A DNA stretch of 39,093 nt from contig CAZHHM010000017.1 of NCBI GenBank assembly GCA_964532225.1, positions 1-39,093 on the forward strand, in the 5' to 3' direction. Every line of letters begins with the position of its first letter. The stretch's first letter is position 1. The position numbers and the translations under genes are program-made. Below, in pieces: positions 16,754-24,625 of the stretch. The stretch is from CAZHHM01 sp964532225. GTDB lineage: Bacteria; Margulisbacteria; WOR-1; JAKLHX01. Under the pieces are notes generated by a model that worked only from the letters and a program-made list of their open reading frames with translations, was not told where the DNA came from and made no database searches.

Positions 16754-17793
16754 CCAAAAAGAAGCAGAACTCATACAGGAGCGAGACCATACAAAGGGTG
16801 CTGATCCCGACGCTCTTCCTTCTGTGCGCGATGACGGTCGGTACTGTAGGGTATTCGGTCATCGAAGGGCTTCCTGTACTGGATTCCCTGTATCTCACGG
16901 TCTCAAGCATTTTCCTTACCGTAAGTTATATCGGCAACCCGAACTTTTCGGTGCCAGGCAAGGTCTTTACGGTGATCTTCCTGATATTCGGCGTATTCTC
17001 GCTGTTCTACGCGGTCACCACTATCATTGAGTTCATAATCGAAGGCAACATCGCAGGCATAAGGAGGAAGAGAAAGATGGAAGATAAGATCAGGAACATG
17101 AAAGAGCATTACATAATATGCGGATACGGAAGGGTGGGGCATCAGATAGCGCAGACGCTTGAGGCGGAAAAAAAGAGCTATGTGGTCGTGGACACAAAAC
17201 CGGAGACCGAGGCAGAGCTCAAGGAAAAAGGCATCCCGTTCATCATCGGACCCGTGTCGGATGATTTTATCCTTGAAAAAGCAGGCATAAAGAACGCTAA
17301 GGTCCTTTTTGCTTCTGCAGATTCCGACACCGAGAACGTCTATGTCACTCTTACCGCCAAGGTGCTTAACCCGAGCATATTCATCGTTGCCAGGGCCAGC
17401 CACAAGGAAAGTGAAATGAAGCTCAAGAGGGCCGGAGCGAACAAGGTCTCATCCCCGTATTTCATTGCAGGGAGCCGTATGGCGTCAATGGCACTGCACC
17501 CGGTGTCGGCCGAGTTCGTTGACATCATAACCGGATGGGAGAACATGGAGCTGTGGATGAGAGAGACGAGGATAAAGGACGGGTCCCCGCTATCCAACAG
17601 ATCGATCGCAGATGCAAAAGTAAGGCAGAACACAGGGGCCATGATCCTTTCGATAAAAAAGCCGGACGGGGCGTTCATCTTTAATCCCGGCGACGACACC
17701 AAGCTTGAAGCGCGCGATACCGTGGTGGCTTTGGGCACGAACAAACAGCTTGAAGAATTTGAAAAGCTGCTGGGGAACCATGTCGGTCAGTAG
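16750..17793 (+). CDS. Two-TM potassium-channel-like protein with RCK (TrkA-N/TrkA-C) domains
   Basis: Two N-terminal membrane helices (about residues 16-37 and 73-97) flank a pore-like loop. Then comes a Rossmann RCK domain (HYIICGYGRVGHQIA, about 117; VVDTKPE) and a TrkA-C domain (about 255-345). This is the MthK/Kch layout, a ligand-gated K+ channel. The oddity is the filter: where TVGYGD is expected the loop reads LTVSYIGNPNF, so ion selectivity may be altered or lost. It overlaps asd by 4 bp and the next gene by 14 bp. Confidence 0.85.
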   Translation: MTKKKQNSYRSETIQRVLIPTLFLLCAMTVGTVGYSVIEGLPVLDSLYLTVSSIFLTVSYIGNPNFSVPGKVFTVIFLIFGVFSLFYAVTTIIEFIIEGNIAGIRRKRKMEDKIRNMKEHYIICGYGRVGHQIAQTLEAEKKSYVVVDTKPETEAELKEKGIPFIIGPVSDDFILEKAGIKNAKVLFASADSDTENVYVTLTAKVLNPSIFIVARASHKESEMKLKRAGANKVSSPYFIAGSRMASMALHPVSAEFVDIITGWENMELWMRETRIKDGSPLSNRSIADAKVRQNTGAMILSIKKPDGAFIFNPGDDTKLEARDTVVALGTNKQLEEFEKLLGNHVGQ

Positions 17794-18313
17794 CAACGAT
17801 ACTTTGACAAATGCCGGGGTGGCAGACGCGGCAAGAGCGATGGCTGTAGCCGCAAGGACGGCGCCGAAGACAAGAGGAGTAGACCTTATCGAGATCGCCT
17901 TTGTCGACGGGCCCGACCTGAAAAAGCTGTCCGAAACGATGCTCTCAATACACAAAAGCTCGGGAAGAGAGGCTTTCTTGAGGAACTCTCCTCAGGTCGA
18001 GGCCTCAGCCGGCGTTCTTGTTATTGGTTCGAAACTGTTAAGGCATCAGCTTGTTCCCTGCGGTATATGCGGGTTCAGGGATTGCGCGGAAAATGAGGCC
18101 CGCGGAGGACGCTGCGCTTACAATATGATAGATCTGGGGATAGCTGCAGGTTCTGCGGCGTCAGCGGCAAAGGACAGCTGTGTAGATAACCGTATAATGT
18201 GGACGATCGGCATGGCGGCGATAAAGACGGGTGTTTTCACGAAAGAGGTCGAGCTCGCTTTGGGCATGCCCCTTAGCGCTACGGGCAAGAATATCTTTTT
18301 CGACAGGAAGTGA
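17780..18313 (+). CDS. DUF2148 ferredoxin-domain protein
   Basis: A 177-aa protein of the DUF2148 family, function unknown. The cysteine-rich core is VPCGICGFRDCAE ... GRCAYNMIDLG, about residues 91-117, which could bind an iron-sulfur cluster. The N-terminal AARAMAVAARTAPKTRGVD and C-terminal AIKTGVFTKEVELALGMPLS are typical of the family. I set the start at ATG 17780, after TGGGGA, because upstream in-frame codons lie inside the channel gene. The family is mostly found in anaerobes. Its placement between a channel and cysE gives no clear functional hint. Confidence 0.82.
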   Translation: MSVSSNDTLTNAGVADAARAMAVAARTAPKTRGVDLIEIAFVDGPDLKKLSETMLSIHKSSGREAFLRNSPQVEASAGVLVIGSKLLRHQLVPCGICGFRDCAENEARGGRCAYNMIDLGIAAGSAASAAKDSCVDNRIMWTIGMAAIKTGVFTKEVELALGMPLSATGKNIFFDRK

Positions 18314-18317
18314 AGAA

Positions 18318-18929
18318 ATGTTCGAAGATATAAAAGCAGTGTTCGACAGGGACCCGGCAGCTAACAATATATTCGAGGTCCTCATATATCAGGGTGTTTG
18401 GGCGGTCTATATCCACAGGGTGTCGCATTTTCTGTATAAACTTAGGGTCCCGTTCTTCCCCAGGCTGATCTCGCAGTTGAGCAGGTTCCTTACGGGGATA
18501 GAGATCCATCCGGGGGCAACTCTAGGCAAAGGGATCTTTATCGATCATGGCGCAGGTGTCGTGATAGGCGAAACAGCTGTCATCGGAGATAACGTAACGA
18601 TATATCAGGGTGTGACGCTGGGCGGTACCGGGAAAGAGCACGGCAAGCGCCATCCTTCGATAGGTAACGGGGTCATAATCGGAGCTGAGGCCATAATCCT
18701 GGGGAATATCTTCATAGGCGATAATTCAAGGGTCGGGGCCGGGGCACTTGTAACAAAATCTGTCTGCGCAGATTGCACTGTTGTGGGTAATCCTGCCAGG
18801 GTCATAGTAAGGGACGGCAAGAAAGTGGACCCTCTGGAACACAGCGACCTGCCTGATCCGGTGGGCAAGTCGATCGAGGACCTGCAGAAGAGGATCGAAG
18901 AGCTCGAGAAGAAGCTCGGGGAAAAGTAA
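18318..18929 (+). CDS. cysE: Serine O-acetyltransferase
   Basis: CysE makes O-acetylserine from serine and acetyl-CoA for cysteine synthesis. The left-handed beta-helix is obvious: HPGATLGKGIFIDHGAGVVI, GETAVIGDNVTIYQGVTLGG, GNGVIIGAEAIILGNI, then VVGNPARV. This is the short form (203 aa) lacking most of the N-terminal helical domain of E. coli CysE. A C-terminal coiled coil (about 180-203) follows. The start ATG 18318 was chosen because the family begins at MFEDIKAVFDRDPAA. It is directly followed by cysS, so cysteine supply and charging are adjacent. Confidence 0.93.
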   Translation: MFEDIKAVFDRDPAANNIFEVLIYQGVWAVYIHRVSHFLYKLRVPFFPRLISQLSRFLTGIEIHPGATLGKGIFIDHGAGVVIGETAVIGDNVTIYQGVTLGGTGKEHGKRHPSIGNGVIIGAEAIILGNIFIGDNSRVGAGALVTKSVCADCTVVGNPARVIVRDGKKVDPLEHSDLPDPVGKSIEDLQKRIEELEKKLGEK

Positions 18930-20380
18930 TGGGCCTGAGGGTCTATAACTCAAGGACCAGAGAAAAAGAAGACTTCACGCCTCTTGCCCCTCCTGCGGTA
19001 ACGATGTATGTCTGCGGCATCACCCCATACGACGAAACTCATGTCGGGCACGCTAGGGCTTACTGCGCGTTCGATGTGATCAGAAGATATCTTGAATACA
19101 GCGGATATAAAGTCCGCTTCATCCAGAATATCACCGATATCGACGACAAGATAATCAACAAAGCCAACGCCGAGGGAAAGACCATCAAAGAGATCTCCGA
19201 GAGATACTCCGCTTCTTTCTTTGATGTCATGGAGAAACTTAAGGTCAAGAAAGCAGCCTCATATCCGAAGGCCACCGAGCACATATCCGAGATGATAGAT
19301 CTTATATCTGGCATGATCAAGGACGGCTGCGCTTATATCTCGGGCAGCGACGTTTACTTCAGTGTCTCCTCTTTCGAAAGGTACGGGGCCCTGTCCGGCC
19401 GCGAGCTGGACGATATGAAGGCCGGGTCAAGGGTTGAGATAAACGAGAAGAAGCGCCATCCGCTGGATTTTGTCCTATGGAAGGAGTCTAAGGAAGGCGA
19501 GCCTTATTGGGAGTCGCCCTGGGGTCTTGGCCGGCCCGGCTGGCACACAGAATGCGTCGTTATGTCCAGGAAGTACCTGGGGCCGCATATCGATATCCAC
19601 GGAGGCGGAGCGGACCTTGTTTTCCCGCATCATGAAAATGAAATGGCCCAGGCCGAGTGCTCCGGAGGCGGGGATTTCGTGAAATACTGGATGCACAACG
19701 GTTTCATCACGGTGAACAAAGAAAAGATGTCAAAATCTCTTGGCAACTTTTTTACTGTGTCGGATGTGCTTAAGAAGTACGAGCCTATGGTGCTGAGGTA
19801 TTTTCTTATTCGCACACATTACCGCAATCCTATCAACTTCTCCGACGATGACCTGAACGACGCGAAGGCGGCCTATTCAAGTATTACCGGGGCATATGAT
19901 GATATGCAGTTCATGCTGAGGTCGGCAAAGAACGACAAGTCTCACATAAAGTTCGACAACAAGGCCTTCAAGGACCGCTTCGTGGCGGCAATGGACGATG
20001 ATATCAACACACCGGCCGCCGTAGCCGTGGTCTTCGAGCTTATTAAGTTCTACCATGAGAACAAGTTCAAACTGTCAAACGAGGACCTCGGCAACATAGT
20101 GTTCCTTCTCGAGGAGTTCGGCAACATCCTCCAGCTTGGCCTTAAGGAAAGCAAGGTCGAGATAAAAGAGGACATGAACGCATTGCTCGAGAAACGCAAC
20201 GAGGCCCGCAGGAACAAGGATTTTAAAGAAGCGGACCGTCTGCGTTCCGAGATCGAGTCAAAAGGTTATATAATTGATGATACGCCGTTCGGCTCGTTCA
20301 TCAAGAAGAAAGGCGAGGAGCCGAAAAAGCCGGAGAAAGAGATAAAGGACCCGTTTGGGGTGATGAAAAAGAAGAAATGA
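18929..20380 (+). CDS. cysS: Cysteinyl-tRNA synthetase
   Basis: A class I synthetase that charges tRNA-Cys. The signature THVGHARAY (HIGH motif), the KMSKSLGNF (KMSKS) motif, and the zinc ligands in MYVCGITPYD, WHTECV and HHENEMAQAE are all visible. Length (483 aa) is standard, with a lysine-rich tail. The start codon shares a base with the cysE stop (TAATG), which suggests translational coupling. Confidence 0.96.
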   Translation: MGLRVYNSRTREKEDFTPLAPPAVTMYVCGITPYDETHVGHARAYCAFDVIRRYLEYSGYKVRFIQNITDIDDKIINKANAEGKTIKEISERYSASFFDVMEKLKVKKAASYPKATEHISEMIDLISGMIKDGCAYISGSDVYFSVSSFERYGALSGRELDDMKAGSRVEINEKKRHPLDFVLWKESKEGEPYWESPWGLGRPGWHTECVVMSRKYLGPHIDIHGGGADLVFPHHENEMAQAECSGGGDFVKYWMHNGFITVNKEKMSKSLGNFFTVSDVLKKYEPMVLRYFLIRTHYRNPINFSDDDLNDAKAAYSSITGAYDDMQFMLRSAKNDKSHIKFDNKAFKDRFVAAMDDDINTPAAVAVVFELIKFYHENKFKLSNEDLGNIVFLLEEFGNILQLGLKESKVEIKEDMNALLEKRNEARRNKDFKEADRLRSEIESKGYIIDDTPFGSFIKKKGEEPKKPEKEIKDPFGVMKKKK

Positions 20381-21636
20381 TAGATCCTAAGCTCATAAGG
20401 TCAGATATCGAAAAGGTAAAAGAAAAGCTCCGTCTCAGGGGAGCAGACCTTGCCGTGCTGGATTCTTTCGTATTTGCCGATGAGAAGTGGAGAAAACAGA
20501 TCGTAGAGCTTGAGACCGCCAAGAGCAACCAGAACACGATAACAGCCGAGATAGCAAAGATGAAGAGGTCCGGTCAGGATGCCTCGACTCTCCTTGCTCA
20601 GATGAAAGAGCTTTCTTCAAAGATCAAAGAGATGTCCGACGAGGCGTCCGCACTCGAAGAATACGCGCGCAAACAGCTCCTGCAGATACCGAACCTCCCT
20701 GCAGATACAACGCCTGCCGGTAAAGATTCTTCGGCCAACACGGAGGTCCGCAGATGGGGGCAGGGCAAGGAAACAGCGGTGCCGCATAATGAGGCAGCCG
20801 AAAAACTGGGCATTATCGACAACGGTGCCGGGGCCAAGCTCTCAGGCGCTAGGTTCACGGTCTACAGGGGCGCGGGTGCGGACCTTGAAATGGCGCTGAT
20901 CAATTTCATGCTCGATGTCCACAAAAAGCAGCACGGCTACACTCATGTGATGGCTCCGTATCTTGTCGGCGGGCATTGCCTTGTGGGGACGGGCCAGCTC
21001 CCCAAATTCGAAGAGGATCTTTACAAGACGGAGGACGGGATGTACCTCATCCCGACAGCCGAGGTGTCTGTGACCAATCTTCACAGGGAAGAACTTCTTC
21101 CCGCCGATAAGCTTCCGGTGAAATACGTCTCATATTCCGCCTGTTTCAGAAGAGAGGCCGGGTCATATGGCAAGGACATGAAAGGCATAATCAGGCTGCA
21201 TCAGTTCAATAAAGTGGAGCTCGTAAAGCTCTCATTGCCTGAAACCTCCTTTGACGAGCTGGAATCGCTTACTGCCGACGCGGAAAAGATATTGCAGCTC
21301 CTTGGTCTCCCGTACAGGGTCATGGCGTTATGCTCGGGCGATATAGGCTTCAGTTCGGCAAAGACCTATGACCTTGAGGTCTGGTTCCCTTCGGAAAAAG
21401 GGTACAAAGAGATCTCTTCATGCTCCAATTTTCAGGACTTCCAGGCCAGAAGGGCAAATATCAGGTTCAAGAGGGACGCAAAGTCCAAACCCGAGTTCGT
21501 GCATACGCTTAACGGTTCGGGTCTTGCCGTAGGCAGGACTTTGGCCGCTGTCATTGAGAACTATCAAAATCCCGACGGTTCGGTAACCATTCCGCCCGCG
21601 CTTGTCCCGTACATGCAAGCAGACCTCATTAAGTAA
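20377..21636 (+). CDS. serS: Seryl-tRNA synthetase
   Basis: A class II synthetase. The N-terminal tRNA-binding coiled coil (about residues 25-105) is followed by the catalytic core with motif 2 (YSACFRREAGSYGKDMKGI, then RLHQFNKVEL) and motif 3 (LNGSGLAVGRTLAAVIEN). Length 419 aa is normal. It overlaps cysS by 4 bp and is the last large gene of the asd-to-serS run. A possible sigma-28-like -10 (AACGATAG, 21635) lies across its stop codon. Confidence 0.96.
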   Translation: MIDPKLIRSDIEKVKEKLRLRGADLAVLDSFVFADEKWRKQIVELETAKSNQNTITAEIAKMKRSGQDASTLLAQMKELSSKIKEMSDEASALEEYARKQLLQIPNLPADTTPAGKDSSANTEVRRWGQGKETAVPHNEAAEKLGIIDNGAGAKLSGARFTVYRGAGADLEMALINFMLDVHKKQHGYTHVMAPYLVGGHCLVGTGQLPKFEEDLYKTEDGMYLIPTAEVSVTNLHREELLPADKLPVKYVSYSACFRREAGSYGKDMKGIIRLHQFNKVELVKLSLPETSFDELESLTADAEKILQLLGLPYRVMALCSGDIGFSSAKTYDLEVWFPSEKGYKEISSCSNFQDFQARRANIRFKRDAKSKPEFVHTLNGSGLAVGRTLAAVIENYQNPDGSVTIPPALVPYMQADLIK

Positions 21637-21642
21637 CGATAG
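21635..21642 (+). promoter_or_regulatory. Possible sigma-28-like -10 before the 46-aa ORF
   Basis: AACGATAG followed by ATATATAA resembles the AACGATATATAT of the 6578 and 24233 sites. The best -35 is GCAA at 21615-21618 with a 16-nt spacer, so the match is weaker. Confidence 0.3.
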
Positions 21643-21675
21643 ATATATAAGAGCGGCAGAAGAGGCACTTATCAA

Positions 21676-21816
21676 ATGCATGAAGAACAGGACATCAAAG
21701 AGACCATAAAACTCCTCAAGAACGTTTTAAAAGAAAAAGATGCCGCCGGAAAAAGGACGGAACAACCTAAGGTCAGGAGCTGCGGACTGAAAGGGCTGTT
21801 CTTTAAGAAGGCTTAG
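21676..21816 (+). CDS. Small orphan protein, 46 aa
   Basis: An ATG behind AGAGG (21660-21664) opens a 46-codon frame: MHEEQDIKETIKLLKNVLKE, then KDAAGKRTEQPKVRSCGLKG and LFFKKA. The first half is a likely amphipathic helix and the second half is basic with one cysteine. I do not recognise it. The last 14 bases overlap the 3' end of the convergent small membrane protein gene. Support comes from the ribosome site and the possible upstream -10; it could still be a chance frame. Confidence 0.4.
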   Translation: MHEEQDIKETIKLLKNVLKEKDAAGKRTEQPKVRSCGLKGLFFKKA

Positions 21817-22063
21817 GACCAGGATCGTTCTTGCGGCTGTTTATTTCTTTCCTTAGTTTCCTTATGAGCATGAACTTGGCGGCCAGGTCGGCCACCATCA
21901 GCACAAAAACAGCCCAAATGATGCCCGCCCCTGTATACATGACTATGTCTGGGGTCCCCCACATTTCTTTGGAGTTCGTCAGTACAATGCCGAGGATGAC
22001 AAGGCCGATCATCATAGCGGACTTCTTGAGCTCGTTCCTCCTCGAAAGATCCTTATTTATCAT
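21803..22063 (-). CDS. Small membrane protein, two TM helices
   Basis: An 86-aa protein with two predicted membrane helices (about residues 16-30 and 41-67), basic N-terminus (NKDLSRRNELKKS) and a charged C-terminal tail (RKLRKEINSRKNDPG). I do not recognise the family. Its start overlaps the antiporter stop by 4 bp, so it is probably translated together with the antiporter and might be an accessory or regulatory subunit; that is an inference. Confidence 0.7.
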   Translation of the reverse strand: MINKDLSRRNELKKSAMMIGLVILGIVLTNSKEMWGTPDIVMYTGAGIIWAVFVLMVADLAAKFMLIRKLRKEINSRKNDPGPKPS

Positions 22064-23226
22064 GTTCTTACTCTTTTCTTTATAAGGCCCTGCAGAAGAA
22101 GGGGAGTAACGAACGTTGTTGCTATTATCACCACAACAGCGGCCGAGTAAATCTGCTGGTTTATTATGTGATGAGAAAGCCCGATGCTCGCAAAGATCAG
22201 CCCTACCTCGCCCCTCGGTATCATCCCTGTGCCGATCAGAAGCCGGTCTATGCCCGGCTTGAACACGGCATATCCGGAAACCACCTTGCCGATAACAGCT
22301 GCAATGAACAGCATCCCGGATATCTGAAGGATGGTGATGTTAGCTGCCACGAAAGGATTAAAGACATTGACGTTGACAAGGGCTCCCATAAGAACGAAAA
22401 AGATGGGTACGAATATCTCCGACACCGGCGTGATGTTCACGGCGATCTTCTCTTTTGAGTCGGTGACCGAAAGGATAAGCCCGGCCGTAAAAGCTCCGAC
22501 GATAGGGGCCAGCCCGACCAGGGACGCGAAATATGAGGCAAGAAGGCAGAAAGCGAAAGCGCCTACAGTGAGGGCCCCGTTCACCCTGAGCTTTTTAATT
22601 ATGTCGAACAGGGCGGGAGCGAATATCGTCCCCAGTACCATTGAAAAGACCAGGAATCCAACTGCCTGAGCTGCTATCACGCCGATGTTCTCAATGCTTA
22701 TACAGCCTGTCTCAACAAGTTTGGTGGTCACCGCAAGGATTGCAAGGCCGATGACATCGTCGATAACTGCAGCTCCAAGGATTATCTTCGCCTCATCGCT
22801 GTTAAGTTTCTTAAGGTCTGACAGGACCCTGGCGGTTATCCCTACCGAGGTCGCCGTCAGTATGGCTCCGATGAAGATGGCATGAACGTTCTCTATCCCG
22901 AAATAAAGGCTTACTCCGTATCCCATGGCAAAAGGCAGCGCGACGCCCACGATCGCGACCAAAAGAGCCCATATGCCGACCTTCAGGAATTCATAGAGAT
23001 TGGACCTGACTCCGACCTCGAACAGAAGGACGATAGCGCCTATCTCGGCAAGCGCATGAAGCGTGACGGATTCGTGGACAAGGTTAAGGACGCTTGTTCC
23101 GATAAGGACGCCTCCGATAAGCTCTCCGACAACAGGGCTTTGTCCGAGCCTGTGCGCGGCCTCCCCGAATATTTTTGCCGTGACAAGGATAAAGAAAAGG
23201 GTTAAAAGTAAGTTCGGTAGTTCCAT
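22060..23226 (-). CDS. CPA2-family cation:proton antiporter (Kef/NapA type)
   Basis: A 388-aa integral membrane protein with about 12 helices. Conserved signatures are ATSVGITARVLSDL (residues 125-138) and the ion-site motif VIDDVIGL (154-161). The paired aspartates suggest electrogenic Na+ or K+/H+ exchange. There is no C-terminal TrkA-N domain, unlike KefB/C. It starts immediately after the DUF502 stop (TAG-ATG), so translation is likely coupled. The substrate (Na+ or K+) cannot be decided from the sequence. Confidence 0.9.
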   Translation of the reverse strand: MELPNLLLTLFFILVTAKIFGEAAHRLGQSPVVGELIGGVLIGTSVLNLVHESVTLHALAEIGAIVLLFEVGVRSNLYEFLKVGIWALLVAIVGVALPFAMGYGVSLYFGIENVHAIFIGAILTATSVGITARVLSDLKKLNSDEAKIILGAAVIDDVIGLAILAVTTKLVETGCISIENIGVIAAQAVGFLVFSMVLGTIFAPALFDIIKKLRVNGALTVGAFAFCLLASYFASLVGLAPIVGAFTAGLILSVTDSKEKIAVNITPVSEIFVPIFFVLMGALVNVNVFNPFVAANITILQISGMLFIAAVIGKVVSGYAVFKPGIDRLLIGTGMIPRGEVGLIFASIGLSHHIINQQIYSAAVVVIIATTFVTPLLLQGLIKKRVRT

Positions 23227-23832
23227 CTATTCTTTTATAAGGTCGGCCGGTTTAAGTACGCCGGCAGATACTATGTACTTGAACGCTTCATCTATCTTCA
23301 TGTCAAGGACTATCAGCTCATTAGAAGGGACCATTATCAGGAACCCTGTCGCAGGGGTAGGGGTGTTAGGGATGAAAACGCAGATAAGATTGCCTTTTCC
23401 GCTTTTGTCCTGTATCTCGGGTGAGGCATATGTAGTGATGAACCCTATGCTGTATATGCCTTGTCTCGGATACTGCACAAGGCAGGCCTTGTTGAAGCCT
23501 TTTTGTTCTCCGGACTGGAAGAAGACCTCATTCACCTGTTTTGCGGAGGAATAAATGCTTTTTACGATCGGGACCCTTGAAACTATGCCCTCGAACCAGC
23601 TTATGATCTTGACCCCTAGGATATAGTCCCCAAGGTAGCCTGCCAGAAGTATGAGGAGCACGGTCGTGAGAAATCCGATGCCCGGAAGGGACCGTCCAAG
23701 CGCCAGGGTAATGAACCCTCCGAGTATGCCGTCCGCAAAAGCAAAAAGGATAGAAAGCAGCCACAAAGTTATTAAGAGAGGCAAAAGTATTATCAGACCT
23801 TTAAAAAAATGAGCGCTGAGTTTAGACCACAT
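23227..23832 (-). CDS. DUF502 membrane protein
   Basis: A 201-aa DUF502 protein: two N-terminal membrane helices (about residues 9-31 and 50-70) and a conserved soluble domain with VPIVKSIYSSAKQV, YPRQGIYSIGFIT, VFIPNTPTPATGF and VPSNELIVLDM. The function of the family is not known. I chose ATG 23832 (MWSKLSAHF). The longer frame to 23871 would run into the -10 (TGCTATGAT). AGG lies upstream at fair distance. It leads the antiporter operon and is divergent from the Lrp-like gene. Confidence 0.86.
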   Translation of the reverse strand: MWSKLSAHFFKGLIILLPLLITLWLLSILFAFADGILGGFITLALGRSLPGIGFLTTVLLILLAGYLGDYILGVKIISWFEGIVSRVPIVKSIYSSAKQVNEVFFQSGEQKGFNKACLVQYPRQGIYSIGFITTYASPEIQDKSGKGNLICVFIPNTPTPATGFLIMVPSNELIVLDMKIDEAFKYIVSAGVLKPADLIKE

Positions 23833-23847
23833 GATTGACCTGTAAGA

Positions 23848-23856
23848 ATCATAGCA
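23848..23856 (-). promoter_or_regulatory. Extended -10 of the DUF502-antiporter operon
   Basis: TGCTATGAT on the minus strand, 15 nt before ATG 23832. It is the same extended -10 type as the other housekeeping promoters here. Confidence 0.45.
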
Positions 23857-23899
23857 TTTGGCACTACGCACGTCAAAAGGTCCTCTTCTGTGATATCCT

Positions 23900-23918
23900 T
23901 ATACTTAATAATATTAAG
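23900..23918 (+). promoter_or_regulatory. -10 and overlapping palindrome before the Lrp-like gene
   Basis: TATACT (23900-23905) is a likely -10. A perfect palindrome, CTTAATA-A-TATTAAG (23904-23918), begins inside it and covers the start site. AAGGAGAG follows as ribosome site. It would suit an operator, but the protein downstream lacks a DNA-binding domain. Confidence 0.5.
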
Positions 23919-23927
23919 GAGAGTAAC

Positions 23928-24161
23928 ATGACAGAAGCATATATCCTCATTGAGGCGACGTCAGGAAAAGGAATGGAGCTTGCCGAATGCCTTAACAAGC
24001 TCGATTCGGTGAAAAAGGTGAATTTTGTTACCGGACCTTATGATGTGATCGCGTTCGTCCAGGCAAAGGACCTTAAAGCGCTGGGCGACATGCTCGTAAA
24101 AGACGTGCAGTCGACTGGTTTTGTATCAAGGACCCTGACCTGTATCACGGTCGACCAGTGA
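23928..24161 (+). CDS. Stand-alone Lrp/AsnC ligand-binding (RAM) domain protein
   Basis: A 77-aa protein consisting only of the AsnC-type effector domain: AYILIEATSGKGMELAECL, VKKVNFVTGPYDVIAFVQA, VSRTLTCITV. The N-terminal helix-turn-helix of full Lrp proteins is missing, as in the 'SraM/stand-alone RAM' group that binds amino acids as oligomers. Start ATG 23928 follows AAGGAGAG. The gene is monocistronic and may bind an amino acid, perhaps modulating a partner regulator; no partner is visible next to it. Confidence 0.88.
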   Translation: MTEAYILIEATSGKGMELAECLNKLDSVKKVNFVTGPYDVIAFVQAKDLKALGDMLVKDVQSTGFVSRTLTCITVDQ

Positions 24162-24213
24162 TGCCGGCACCCGTCTGACATGGCCACGTCCTCCGCATAA
24201 ATACTTTCCGCGC

Positions 24214-24240
24214 GAAATCCCCGGCGTTTTTTAACGATAT
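24214..24240 (+). promoter_or_regulatory. Sigma-28-like promoter of orphan 24263
   Basis: GAAATCC (24214-24220) and AACGATAT (24233-24240) are 15 nt apart counted from GAAA. The stretch 24230-24246 is identical to 6575-6591 upstream of the FG-GAP gene, and AGGGGG follows two bases later in both. Confidence 0.65.
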
Positions 24241-24262
24241 ATATGTGTAGGGGGATACGGAC

Positions 24263-24625
24263 ATGAACAAGATACAAGGATTCGTTAATCTCCAGGTCAC
24301 AAGGCTGAAACTGGCTTATGTCATTATGCTGGCCAAGGTCTTCGGCGACAGTTCCTTTGACGGGTTCTACACTATAGAGATCAGCTATCTCAAGGACAAG
24401 GTAAGGCTTTTCGAGAAGAAGAAGAAACAGGCGGAAGAATTCATGCTGTCGCAGGCGCTTGATAAGTTCCACGCAAGGAACGTACTTAAGCGTTCGTTCA
24501 TCGAGAGGAAGTTCAACTGCCCTTCAGATATGCTTTTCGACCTTAACGGAAGGTCTTTCAGGAAGTATATCAGGCGTGATGACGGGTCCAACGAGCTGAC
24601 CCTTACATTGATACCGGAGAATTAG
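24263..24625 (+). CDS. Orphan 120-aa protein
   Basis: I do not recognise this protein. It begins with a hydrophobic helix (FVNLQVTRLKLAYVIMLAKVF) that could be amphipathic rather than membrane-spanning. A lysine-rich coiled stretch (KDKVRLFEKKKKQAEEF, about residue 46-62) follows, then a basic region (KFHARNVLKRSFIERKF) and a beta-like C-terminus. AGGGGG at 24249-24254 is the ribosome site. The 3' end overlaps the convergent leuA by 23 bp. Its promoter matches that of the FG-GAP gene, which is the best clue to its role. Confidence 0.7.
   Translation: MNKIQGFVNLQVTRLKLAYVIMLAKVFGDSSFDGFYTIEISYLKDKVRLFEKKKKQAEEFMLSQALDKFHARNVLKRSFIERKFNCPSDMLFDLNGRSFRKYIRRDDGSNELTLTLIPEN

Noticed and set aside
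23835..23927. N-terminal extension of the Lrp-like protein
   Set aside because: The extra 31 codons cover the -10, the palindrome and the ribosome site; ATG 23928 fits the domain start.
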